Source of the DNA: Polytrichum commune
Lineage: Eukaryota > Streptophyta > Polytrichopsida > Polytrichales > Polytrichaceae
Direction of reading: 5' to 3'
Length of the DNA stretch: 60,000 nt
Assembly (NCBI GenBank): GCA_950295325.1
Contig: OX485804.1
Location: 3,412,001 to 3,472,000, forward strand
Positions 1 to 12,000 of this stretch are shown here, piece by piece. How positions within the stretch are numbered: the first letter of the stretch is position 1; every line of letters starts with the position of its first letter. The position numbers and the translations under genes were made by a program. The notes beneath the pieces are model-generated. The model did no database searches and was not told the DNA's origin. It saw only the letters and a list, made by a program, of their open reading frames with translations.

Positions 1-131
1 TTCCCAACAGCCTTTTACCACCTTTTGATTCAAAGATAAAAACATGGTGAAGTCATGTCAAATATTGTTGGTATTCCCAGCAGCCTTTTACCACCTTTTG
101 ATTCAAAGATAAAAACATGGTGAAGTCATTT
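1..131. repeat. 73-bp tandem repeat, two copies
   Basis: Positions 1-58 recur at 74-131 with two differences over 58 bases. The shared core runs from the TTCCC start to GGTGAAGTCAT. It lies downstream of the last visible transporter exon, so it is probably intronic. The array may continue beyond the left edge. Confidence 0.85.
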
Positions 132-376
132 CAGTGACTCAGGCTCGCCACACCCGCCTTTCAGACTAATGCCTACCATTGCCAGTGAGTTCTATCTCCC
201 AGAACCAGAATGATTATCCCAGTTCAATGAGTGTACAGTCCCAGACTAGTTGCTAGAACAGCCCATTAGGTGAAATTGAAGGTTTTCTCTGCAATTCAGT
301 AGAAGATCAACTGCCAGGATCCAAGGCAGATCAAACTGAAACTAAAACCCCGCCATCTAAGAGGTCAGGTCATCAC

Positions 377-3300
377 CTGCTGTAGCGAAGATTGCGCTAG
401 AGTAGAGCATCACAGCATTGATTCCTCCAAATTGTTGAAGAACCATCAGGCCTACACCAGCCTTCACCAAATAAGCAGAAAATTAGCTTGATTGACAAAG
501 TAAAATTGATATAAAAATAATACGAACATACTGAAGTTACCATCAGTACTTCATGTAACCAATCTATGAATCTACAGAGCACAAGAAAGAAGATAATGGA
601 TAAGAAGAACGAGACCACAGTAGACACCCATTACTCAAGAAACTAAATATACAGTGGGATAAAGACAAAAAGAAGCCAATCAGGGAGTATGCAGTAGCTC
701 ACTATAAGCTACAATTAAAAGAGCGACTCACAACAAGTGGGCGAAACAATTTGGGCTGCTTCAGATCAACCAGCTTGACACTTGGTAGTGCACTTGAAGC
801 TTCCATAGACGCCTGCATATGCACAAGGTCATTGAAGTTGCACAAAAAAAAATTGTTGTTCATGACACAAAAGATTGTTTCATATTTATATATCTGCAGT
901 GAACAAATACACACCTGCATGTCCGCAATCTCACTTGCAATATTGTAGTCTACTCCCCGCAGCCTTTGCAAACATGCAGTGAGCTCCTCTTTTTTACCTG
1001 CTTTGGCCTGTCCACCAAAAGGTATGAAGGTCAACAAGATGAGAATAGCCTCATTGTTCCATCCTAATCTTGTGCATAAATATATAGGCGTAAAAACAAA
1101 AACAGTGGTATCCTGTCTTCTACAATAATCAAAGTAACAAGATTGCTGTACCAGCCAGCGTGGACTCTCAGGAATAAAGAAGAGAGCCAGGATCAACACC
1201 AGTTCTGGCACAGCCCCTGCCCAGGCCACCACAAAACCATGTTGGTAAGATAAAAGCTTAAATAATTCCTACATTTCTGGTGGAGTAGCATGCATGTTAA
1301 AAATCTAGCTAGCACCTCAAAATTGAAGCTACATCATTCAGGCCATTTCATAGACTGGTATGTCTATCTTGTAAGAAAAGACTGTCCTATTCAAAGCATC
1401 CTCCTGTACACTCTAATTCAGGAAAGCGGTGTACATTCTGCGCATATCCACCTCAGTATTGACATGATGTAATCAAATCAAATCAAATCAATAATGAAAA
1501 ACTTGTTTGATTGCAAAGCCATGTATTTTATCTCAAGATTTCTCTAGACCTGAGCAAACACACCAACACCAACATCAAAACCTTATTATACATACCAATA
1601 TAGCTTTCTGAAACATACCAAAGGCCGCAAGCAATCGCCAATCAACAAGGATGCCACAGAGGTAAGCCAGTGTGATGCCCACAGTGATGGCCAGCTGGTC
1701 AACATGTATCAAACATATCCTTGTAAGCATCTTGCAAATACTATTTAAGACAATATCCAGAAAGTGTAACAAAGTCAGTCATGCTAGAATCTTTGATGTT
1801 GATAAGGTCCTACTTTCAATTGTAGTTTAAGAGTCTAAATATATGGAACATATATCTATATATAACCCACTAAAACATATCTCTCAGCTAGAGCAATGTC
1901 AGATAGTCATCCCAAATTGTGGAGTACCTAATGATATTGGCACAAAACACCAGATGGAATTTTCAAGAAGGAAAAAAGAAAACCTGGTTCATAGCTCCAA
2001 GGGTCCCCCGCAGGTGCTTCGGTGCAGTTTCTCCTATGTACATAGGAACCTGCAGATGGAGAAATTGATTGTCAACAAACTTATGTGGGGAAAGACCCCT
2101 CCATACTCAGTACACTGTAAGTAAATAGGCCTACTAGCCAACAGGTTATACATCAGAAAGATAGAGAAGCAGATTTACCGTGAAAGATATAATGCCTCCT
2201 CCAAATCCGATCAGAGTCCTGGCCAAAACCAGTGGCATTGCAGTCTGCATATGCACATCCAATCATCATATTTACTCCCAGTTGATATGAAGGAGCACAG
2301 ATTATCGAAGTGAGCACAAGAATCTGCCAAAACTTGTTGGGTTGCACATATTATGTTTGCAAACCCAATCATCACTCGAAGACCAAACAGTGTCCTAAAA
2401 GAACCAAGAGCAAAGAGAGCCCAAGTAGTGGAGCCAATCTTGCCCATGACATATATGACTTTAAATTAATTACATCTTTCTCAAAGCCCTGTACAAAACT
2501 TCAGTTTGGCTGACAGGAAAACAACTTAATAGAACACACTGCAGACAAGAGACTTGTTACAACTTTTATCCAATTATATCAGAAAACCTGACTAGATGAT
2601 ATTCAGGCTAAATTTCACTACCTATGCTGATGTCGATTAATAAGAATGCACATAACATAATGTGCATAACCCGGTAGACATAGGAGATAGTTCAATGTCC
2701 TCACACTAAAGTTGAACAGATTCAAACAATATCCTACCTTGGCAAGTACAATAATGCCCCATCCTGCTAGTAATGGAACAACGGCGAGTAATAATGCCTG
2801 AATCAACAAATACAAGTAGAAATAAGAAGCCTGGCACATAGAAGACAAAAATACAAACTAGCTGCTAAATGTGGAGAAGTATAATCAGGGCACAGTAGGT
2901 GTTTGTATCCCTCCAGAAGGATTTGAGTATGTTAGCTCTACCTTAAGCAATTCATCTACTAGCGAACTTGAGTGCTAGGTGATAAGGCACAAACGAGCTT
3001 TCTAAGAAGATGCATTGTGGGAAATTGCTGAAGTATAATAACCTAAATTAAAGTACATAAGCAACGTAATTTTTTATCCTTAATCATTCATTTCAAACTC
3101 CAGGTCTGCAAGTATGTATCATCTATATCATCAGCACTTACTCGTTTTCGTCCAAAGTAGTCAGCCAGACGGCCGCTGATTATTGCACCAAACATGCAGC
3201 CCACATTCAGGATTGATCCAAATGTTGAAAACTGAAAGACATTGCAAGTTCCATGTCAGGACATTGGTACAGACAATGAAAATGTGAGGAACTGAACCAG

Positions 3301-4163
3301 TGCACCAAAACTAAGAAATTTATTTATCAACAAAAGATCAAACGCGTACATTTGCAGGTTTTATGATATTTTACCTGAGCAACACTAAGGCTAAGGTCTC
3401 TTACAATTGCAGCTTGTGTCGGGGATGTGAATCCAAGCTGCCAATCCATTGTGTATCAGTAATATTTAAGAGACTAGAAATTTAACCAGGCTAGATGTTA
3501 GAGTGGAGACGACAATGAGAAAGGTATATCAGCCCAGGGACAGCTCTAAGTATATGTTAAACCATAATAGGATTCCAAAGTCCGGCTGCTCAAGTGATTC
3601 ATTTAAAAAAGATGTACACTGATACACATCCTTCAAACTCAATCCACATATACCATCTTCAAGCTCACTACTAAGCCTGAAGGGACCTTTCAAATGGCAA
3701 AAGATTGACATTAAGTAGGAGGGCTTTGCAAGTAAATAAGGATAGTACATCAAAGCATGTAGGTGATGAGCACAGAGAACCCCACAATAGGTGGCCAATC
3801 ACTCTAGGTCTCCTCCTGTTCCACTTGGTTCATGCAGGATATATGTATTCATTCTATAAGAAAAAAGAATAGAGAAACCCTACTCCAGAAGACTGCCAAA
3901 CTGCAGAAGGGCACACATACCCCAAATCCCAAAGAGAGGGGGCCAAGAGCCACCACAAGGGTTGAAAAGATAGCATATCCCGAATTTGGTAGTATTGCAT
4001 CCCTCCTTGACTTCAAATGCCTCCTGTGATGATGGCCCTTTGGTTTACTTGAACCGTCATGTTTTAATAATGGCTTGTGCAAATCGTGACTATCGGTAGC
4101 CAACAAGTTTCGGTGATCATCGCCTGAACCATGTTCCATCCGGTTCAGAGTGTCTAAAGCCAT
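377..4163 (-). CDS. ERD6-like monosaccharide transporter (major facilitator superfamily), 3' end outside window
   Basis: Eleven exons on the minus strand join in frame: 4163-3921, 3437-3375, 3231-3142, 2797-2738, 2244-2179, 2049-1984, 1694-1619, 1216-1152, 1007-915, 812-732 and 461-377. All introns are GT-AG. The 988 bases encode about 329 residues of a family that is usually near 480. Visible marks are a polar N-terminus with LHKPLL (residues 28-33), the loop [25 protein letters not shown] after helix 6 and QQFGGIN in helix 7. These are classic sugar-porter signatures. The family moves hexoses with protons, mostly across the tonoplast; an LxxxLL motif directs tonoplast sorting in Arabidopsis ESL1, and LHKPLL fits it. 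The start was chosen because it opens the exon that carries this N-terminus. The remaining exons, covering helices 8-12, are not visible in 1-376 and should lie to the left. It is intact as far as seen. Family call is firm; substrate and tonoplast location are inferred. Confidence 0.93.
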
Positions 4164-6540
4164 CCTTTATTTTGAAAGTATCCGCTTTGACTCGACAAGA
4201 ATATCACATGGGCAGGTGAAGGACCCTTGAGAATTCTTCAGACTTGCTGTTGTATATTCTCTATCGCTCTTGCGAGCAATACTCACACCAGTCGTTAAAC
4301 CCTCTTCTCAACTGCTGTTACAATGGTGCACACTCTCAGGGCACTGCTCCATTCCTAAACCCACTCTGCAACTTGTCAGAATTCAGATCCGTTCACTGCA
4401 ATGTTGTTGATTCTCAAGTGAAGTCCACAAAAAGAGATACAAATCCGAATCTCTTCATCGGATTCAGAAACAGGGTCGAGGCACTATTCCTTGATAACCC
4501 ACATCCAAACAAGAATTTAAATCAGTAATGAAAGAGCACCTCCGCTGCTAGAGATTTCCCCAAATAGAGCTCACCAACAAGTGTGGCCAAACTAGGGGAT
4601 ATTCACTAGTCACGATGTAAACTACTGATAACTCTTTGCATTGACAAGGGCTACAGAGTGCTGCAGAAGAGCTTCAAACCCTCACGGATTAACATAAAGT
4701 AACAAGGAGAAGATCAAAGCCCAGTCACCACTCCAAAAAGCTGATAAGACCCTCTGAAGAACAGATAATATAATACACCTCCTAGCTCACATACATACAT
4801 ACATACATACTAAAAATCTCGAACAATCCATATGCTCAAAATAATCTCTTAGTGAACAAGAACGGTGATGCTTTTAGAACGCAGCCATTACATGGCTTCT
4901 GGTAAGAAATCAATCTCAGGAGCAGCAGAGATATAAGCCAACCTTCCACTCCACCACATGATACCTGCCCAAAGGACCGACATTCCCGATACCCAATGCC
5001 CAAAATGGCGAGCTATGATGATCTTCTAGGACGAAATAAACCCTACATTTTAATGAGTAGGAATATGCCTGACACATGGATTTTTGCAGCCATCCAGCAG
5101 TAATGTCATTGTGAACGAAGAATGATCAAAACAAAAACGACAGGGAAAATGTCAGGCTCTCCTTGTGACCTCTCGCTAAGACCACTACGAGCCAACCAAA
5201 TACAAGATTGCACCTTACGTCCTTGTCAAAATCAAAGGGTTCAAAGACTGAAAGAAGGCAGCCTTTGGCCTGAGAGCACTCAGTACATCGTACCCCACGT
5301 GCCAATTGCATTCAAATGATAATATCAAGAAGGCTGTACCATGAGTTCCATAATAACATCATGTTTGAAGTGACGATTCAGCACGATAAAGCGTGCGCAT
5401 TGGTTATGAGGGAAGCGTGAGCTCCACTGAATTCAGCAAAATGAGGATAAGGTCAGGGTATAAACACACTCTCGAAACTCCTACCTCACCTGAATAGCAC
5501 TGAATCTATGTAGCGAGGTAGAAGTATGTAGCAATCCATCAAGCCCTCCAACATGGAAGTTGGAAGATGGAAGATGGAAGATGGAAGATGGAACAACATC
5601 CTCCAACTGACATCATGTCAGAGAATGAATTCACCACTCCCCTGGAGCTCAAATTACACGAGCTCCAAACATCTAAACCCTCGTAACATTCATCCATTCA
5701 TAATTAGCAGTAACTACAGTAACTAAACCGCGACACACCTCGCACTAACATCAAAACACCACACAAATCCTAACGCTAAATTAAACTACCACACCGAACT
5801 GAAGGAATCAACGCAGTCACTACATCTCCACTAGTCAAAACGTCCCACTCAGGTTAACCGAATCTTCCAAATTTGACCGAATCTAAACGCACGATACCGA
5901 AAAAACGTCTCAACCAACAGCAATCCTCTCTCACTCTCACTCTCTCTTTCTCCCTCGTCTCCAGGTTCCCGAATCCAGACCCCGACGCACGAACCTGAAG
6001 ACTGAGTCGCCACCTAGCACAACCAACAAAACCCCCACACCCCGAGAAAACCACCTCAAAATGACGCAAATCGAGACCAAATCAGCGATCATTCGAGATT
6101 CGCAAACGGGGTGCGTACCACGTGCAGGGTGCATGTGTGGGCGATGGTGCAGGCCAAGGAAGAGCGCCCGGGGAGCGCATAGGGTTCGGAAGGCAGGATT
6201 AGGGTTAGCAGGGCGCCATAGCCATGGGCGATCGGGGCCGAACAGGGAGCTACCCGCAACAAGCAAAGAATGGAGCGGAATCGAAGTAAGGGGACCCAAT
6301 CCCGTGCGAAGCGGAAGAGAGATAGAGAAGAAGATGAGAAGAAGGAGACGAAGAAGCGAAGGGAAAGCGAAAAGAGGAAAAGGGGAAGGGAAAAGGGGGT
6401 CTTGGGTTCATCAAGAATCAAGGGTTTGAGGGGGTCTAGATGCTATGAGATGATAACATTTGGGCGTAGGTGTGAGTGGGCTACTCCTTCAAGGGGAAGT
6501 TCTTTGTAGGCTTGTAGAGAGAGAAGAGAAAAGAGTATCA
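4164..6540 (-). promoter_or_regulatory. Probable 5' leader and promoter region of the ERD6-like gene
   Basis: No conserved coding exon is visible here. Between about 5850 and 6450 the sequence is richer in CpG, and on the minus strand it becomes pyrimidine-rich (6290-6540), as plant leaders often are. Short ORFs on both strands in this stretch have no recognisable content. A leader intron between this segment and the start codon at 4163 is possible. Short repeats present are (CATA)n at 4789-4810 and GGAAGAT units at about 5560-5595. The start of transcription cannot be fixed by eye. Confidence 0.35.
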
Positions 6541-9085
6541 ATGGCAAAGAGTCAAGGGAGTCGTGTGTATGCTTCCGTGGCAATCATGTAAATTCTCCCG
6601 GGCGGGGGTACCGCGGGGCCGTCCACTTTTGTGAGGGGCTCCTTTCGGGCCGTGCTTTGTCCAAGTAATAGTATTCTTCAATTGTGCGTGTACTAATATT
6701 AGGTGTGTTTTCTCGATTATGACGTGAAACGTATGTAACATTGTTGTCCCATGAATGATGGGTGAAATGTACTTAGAGTTAGGACAAAGGCAAGGAACAA
6801 TGTCCTCCAAACACATTGGTATGAATTGTAAGTTCTTCGTCGAGGAACGTTTTTGGGTGAAATCCGTGTGAGGCTTTCAACACAATGTCGTTCCATTGTG
6901 CGAGTCCATGTTGTTTGTTATATGTGTCCGTCGTCATGCAAAACATTCAGCTTCGAGTTCACTATCACCTTTTGAGGAGGACAAAAGAACTGTTTCAACG
7001 ACTTGGCCAAATTATTTCAACCCTTATGTGTAGAAATCACCCATAAATCATAAGAGGTCAAAGTGGTCTCTCTCTCTCTCTCTCTCTCTCACATAAGCAC
7101 CTCCCAATTGCGCTTAGAAACTAAAACCTCTAACAATGTCCGTATTTGGCTATTTTGAGTAACAACAAAATACTTTATATTTGGACACACATTCCAATCT
7201 ATTCATAACACGTGCTATTCTTTACTCTCCATTCTTTACTCTCCATTCTTTAAAGATCCCGGATTACTCTAGTCGAAAGCATTTGAGATGAATCAACCAC
7301 AAACTTATAGGGGCTCAAATTCTTATGTTGGGTGGATGGAGACCAGAGGCGCCCAAATCTTGCCATACACCACTCAAATATAGGCATTCGGTTAGAAATA
7401 AGAGAGCACATAAAACCCACACAAATTTGTGAAGAATGGACAAGTATAGGCATTTTTGAAGAATGCCCCTGAATAACATGACGCCCCACCCAAATTTGTG
7501 AAGAATATCAAAACAACAAATAAAATTGCTTTGTTAGGAGCCCAAGCAAATGCAAAAGGGGGGGCGGAGCAACCTATGTTAGACTCTCAATTTTCAAAAT
7601 AAAACAAAAAAAAAACAAAAATCCCACACACACAACATTATTCAGATCCATAACAATGCTCTCTAGGAGTGACAATATTCCACACTATTTCCCACATTCA
7701 GTCTGAAGGTGGAGAATATATGGGAATATTCGATGGAATATTGTGAGTCCCACAAAACGTTGTTATGGATCTGAATAATGTTATGTGTCAACCCTAAACC
7801 GGTTGAGATCCTCTATCTTGAATCCCCATGGAAATTACATTCCGGCACTACAATAGTAAAGATGAAATAGAGTGTCCTCTTCAGTACTAAAGGTATAAGT
7901 ACAGTAGGAATATGGGCGTTAACACCGAGAGGCCAGGGGAGCCAGGGCCATGAGAGCCACTGGCTCACCTAATGGAGATCCTGCGGCCTAAAATAGCCAA
8001 GTGGAAGGCACTTTGTGAGTCTTGTTGCCACGTGGACGGTCCACAATTCCCCACTAACTTACTTACTTTAGCAAATTCCCTCTCACGGGAACTTCAAGGG
8101 TGCAAGCATCACATGGAATTAACCTCTAACTTGAGTTATGAGGTGGCAACATAACGTTATTCATGTGAGTGACCAGGTTGGGTGGGATCAAGAATATGTC
8201 ATGTGAGGTGTTAGAATTGTATCTTACGGATGCTTGTTAGTAAGTAGGTTCAGCCTGGAAAATGAGTGAGATTCAGGTGAAGCATTGTCACTAAATATGA
8301 TCAGAATGGAACAGTTAATAGCATTTGAATAAGGTTGAGGCGTCCATAGTTGACCAAGTCCATTAAACCGCTCACTAAGGTCATGTAATGTGTAGCAATT
8401 TCCATAGTCATGGGAAGAAAATCATAATAATAATAATATAAAATAATTGCGTGCTCCTTAGAATTTGTTTCTCTTTGCAAGAATAACAATTCTCCACTAT
8501 TATTCCTCCTATACAAATGCAAATTCTCTTATTTTATTGGTTATAGTGCCACAACCTTAGTGTTATGAGTGGGAGGTGGACCCCAACACATTTGTATGAC
8601 CGCTTAAGAAAATAAAAAGTAATATATGCAGGGTGGCCTCGCATGTGAATTTGAACATGTTGGCCATACCTTGTGTAGGACTCCCCTTACTTTGGAGGTA
8701 TGCTTTATTGCCTATCCTTGCAGTAGGTGGACTCAATTTTATGGAGTACAATAATTTTATCATATGGCCCTTATGTGCATGGTTGAACAAGTTCTTGTTT
8801 GTTATCCAATTTCTTTCGTTGAGGACTCAATATGTTAGGTATATGATGCCAACACGGTGAATTTTTTCATTGTCTTCATTTTTATGAATTTGGGAGGTAT
8901 ATGTAGGTTTTTGAATGCTTCAATGTTTTTGTGTGGATAGATCCGTGGACTCATGTGGTAATGGTTATGAGTGGGTTCACTGCCCAAACTTGTTTTTTAA
9001 TTGCGGTTATAAAGGGGTTGTAGAGAGACGACGCCAACCTCTAGTTTTGGCATGAATGAGGGACGCGTCATCTTGATCATAGCCA
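6541..9085. other. Intergenic stretch without a recognised gene
   Basis: Only short ORFs without family resemblance are present. It contains a (TC)12 microsatellite at 7067-7090 and the hairpin element at 7629-7789, listed separately. I see no conserved exon on either strand. Confidence 0.6.
7629..7789. mobile_element. 160-bp hairpin (MITE-like foldback)
   Basis: The outer arms read ACACAACATTATTCAGATCC (left) and, on the other strand, ACATAACATTATTCAGATCC (right). Complementarity continues inward through CAATATTCC and TATTCCCA to a centre near 7708, so nearly the whole element can fold into one imperfect stem. It has no coding capacity. A MITE is the likeliest explanation; a microRNA-type precursor has the same shape, so small-RNA data would decide. 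I could not settle a target site duplication. Confidence 0.65.
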
Positions 9086-12000
9086 TTAGCTCATATATGA
9101 ACCCATAGTTGGTTTACTGAGCAAGGCTTTGGAACAAGTGCTATTGCCTCGTGGCAAAGGTGGTAATTGTCGGATTATAGTTTGTATGAGTAATTTGTTA
9201 TGGTGGTTGTGTTGGGAGGAGGGTGGGTAGAGGTGGTTATGAATTATATAGATGGAGTTGAGGCTATTTGTGAAGATATATGAATGGGTGGTTTGTTTTT
9301 GGTGAGGTAGAGGGCTACATAGATGGCTATTAGTTTTGCACATAGGATGTTTTGTCGTCCAAGGAGTCTATAGGCATGCTAGGGAGTAATGTTTGGAATT
9401 GGGTTGGATAGCACCAAATTTGACGAGTTTATCGGCGGTTTTGTTCCCAAATATGCATGAGTGTGCGTATTTTTTTGGGAATGTGAGTGGGTGTGTGTGT
9501 TGTGATAAACGTCGGATTATAGTTTGTATGAGTAATTTGTTTTGGTGATTGTGTTGGGAGGAGGGTTGGCAGAGGTGGTTGTGAATTAGGTAAATAAAGT
9601 TGAAGCTATTTGTGAAGATATATGAATGGGTGGTATTGTTTTTGGTGAGGTGAAGGGCTATGTAGATGGCTATTAGTTTTGCACAAAGGATGTTTTGTCG
9701 TTCAGGGAGTCTAAAGGCATGCTAGGTGTTGCCGGCGGGATGGTTAACACCGAGGCTGGCGATTTCTTCATTTCCTTTGGCGCGGTGGGGGGGAGGGTGA
9801 AGGAGCCATTTGTATAATAAATGTGGACGGTGGGGTATTTGGTTTGTGGTTGTGTGTAGAACGAGGTTGGAAAGGGTAGGGGGGGGGAGGGGGGTATTCA
9901 AAGCAAGAGGAAGGAGTTCCCATTTCTTGGATAAGGTTGACCTATGTGGGTGTGTCCAATGGGGTGGGGTTTTGTGTGAGGGGTAGATTAAATAGGTGAA
10001 ATTTTGCTTCAAGGCAACATGTGTATCTTTTAACAAATATGGAATAATGGAGGGGCTCTTGAATTGGCGTATACAAAGGATCATCATTATTTTGGGTTCG
10101 GTTGTGGCTAGGTTTGACGGGAATATGTTTGGGAGTTGTATGTGAGGATGTGTGGGTTGAGGTGAGCGGATACATGGGTGTCTAGGTGGGTTGGTTAGGG
10201 GATGTTTTTTGTTGTACCAATCTTCGTGTGTTAGGATGAGGATGGTAAGAGCCTCGGGATTTGTGTATGGTGCTATTCTAGCCCAATGTAGTGACTGCAA
10301 CTTGAGAGTTTGGTGGGTGAGATAGGCCTTTCCCCACCCATTGGGTGGAGTATGCATTGCCATGAGATCCGAATATATTGCATCTTGTGGGTGGGAAGAG
10401 TGGTAGTTGTGGAGTTCGAGGGGGCATGTGAGTGGGCTAGAGTAGTATGAGTGGGTGAGTGAGAATGAATCTATGAAGAATGCTAGTATGGAGGCGGGCA
10501 TAGTGTTGTGGATTGGGGCTTGTTTGAGTATTGTAGGGTTGGCAGGGAGGCGGGGGGGGGGGGTAGGTTGGATATGCATCTTTGGGTGAGCCATGTTAGT
10601 TCGGTTAGGACTATTGGGGCAGAGGGTTGAGTGTTGAGGTGAGTGAGATTTTTTAGTGTTGTTTGTATCGGTTCCAAAGCCATTGGATGCGTGTGATGGA
10701 GTATTCGTGGTGGATGGAGCATGTGGATGTGTGAAGATATGCTATGGGGAAAGAAAAGTAAAGGATGGGTGTTATGGTTTCTATATCCATGTCAGGGTTG
10801 TCTTTTGTTATGTTCAAGTGGACGTGTGGGATATGGGTTGGTTTTCAACGGAGTGGGTGTCTTTAGGTTGGGGTTGTTGTTAGTGTTTGTGATGTATTTT
10901 GTGCACGTGGTTGTGTGCCGTTTGGATGTAGTATTGGGTGAGGAGGTGGGTGTTATGAGTTGGGTTGCAATGTTCGTGGGTGCTAAAGAGGTTTTCTTCA
11001 TGTTCCCATATGTATGCCGAGTCTAGTTAGCCTTTCTAATGACATATGTACATATATTTTGATTTGGTGATTTCATTGCAGTTTGGTTTGTAGTCTATGC
11101 AAACACCATGAATGGCTTCTATGATATATGATTGGGAGTCAAGGTCTTCAGGTTGGGGGGTGTTGAAGGAGAAGTGTGGAGAGGGGTTGGTTGGTGGTGT
11201 GTTGATATAGGGTGGTCGGGGAGTTGATGAGGCTATGTACAATGGTGGGGGTTGAGCCAGGTGGCTTTATATTGGGGGAAGAGGGTGAGATTATTGCTTT
11301 TGCGGGGGCGTGGAGGTGTGCAATGGGTATTGCATTTGTGGTGTGTAACAAAAAAAAATTCATGCATGTGCAAACCTTTGTTGGGTAGGTTTTGTCCATT
11401 TGCCATATTGGCATTTGAAGGTTTTTGGGTCACAATTTGTGCGCATGTGGAAACGATTATATCTTGTATCGCGGTGAGGCATTGGGTGAGGAGGGTCTTG
11501 AAGAATTTTGGGTGTGACATTTGTTTAGTTTCTTCTAGGCAAACAATGGAGTTTGGGTGGTTCCAAACTTGTTCAAGGGGGGATGGGTGGTATGGAAGGT
11601 CGAATATGTATGTTTTAGGTGGATATTGAGTGTTTGCATTGTTTGAAGGGAACATGTAGTGGGGGGATTTAAGCATGCTTGTGGTGTGATTTTTGGAAGT
11701 GTTTGGAAGCCACATGGTTCATTGGCTATATGGCGGATGAGTCCATGATATATGAGGCCAAGGTGGTTGGTGTCATTGAGGGCGTCACACATTTGGGAGG
11801 CTAAGGTGCAAGCATATGCTAGTAGGAAGGAGTAAGCGTCAATGACAAACAAAATTTGGGGGTTTTGGACTATGGCATTGGGGGTGGCGGCGGGAAGCTT
11901 ACATATTCATTTAATTAGTTGTGTGATTGTTTGGTCCAAAATTTTGATGTTTGGTATTGAGAATGGTGTTGTGCAAAAGGTGTATTCAATGTCGAGTTGG

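Noticed and set aside
1-376. A twelfth exon of the ERD6-like transporter
   Set aside because: No frame in this stretch resembles the expected continuation after QQFGGIN...ATAG; it appears to be intron.
6061-6429. Arginine-rich ORFs on both strands near 6.1-6.4 kb
   Set aside because: Low-complexity content from purine-rich leader DNA. They overlap on both strands and show no conserved motif.
10656-11026. Plus-strand V/G/F-rich ORFs in the LINE region
   Set aside because: They come from the G/T bias of the plus strand; the coding signal is on the minus strand.
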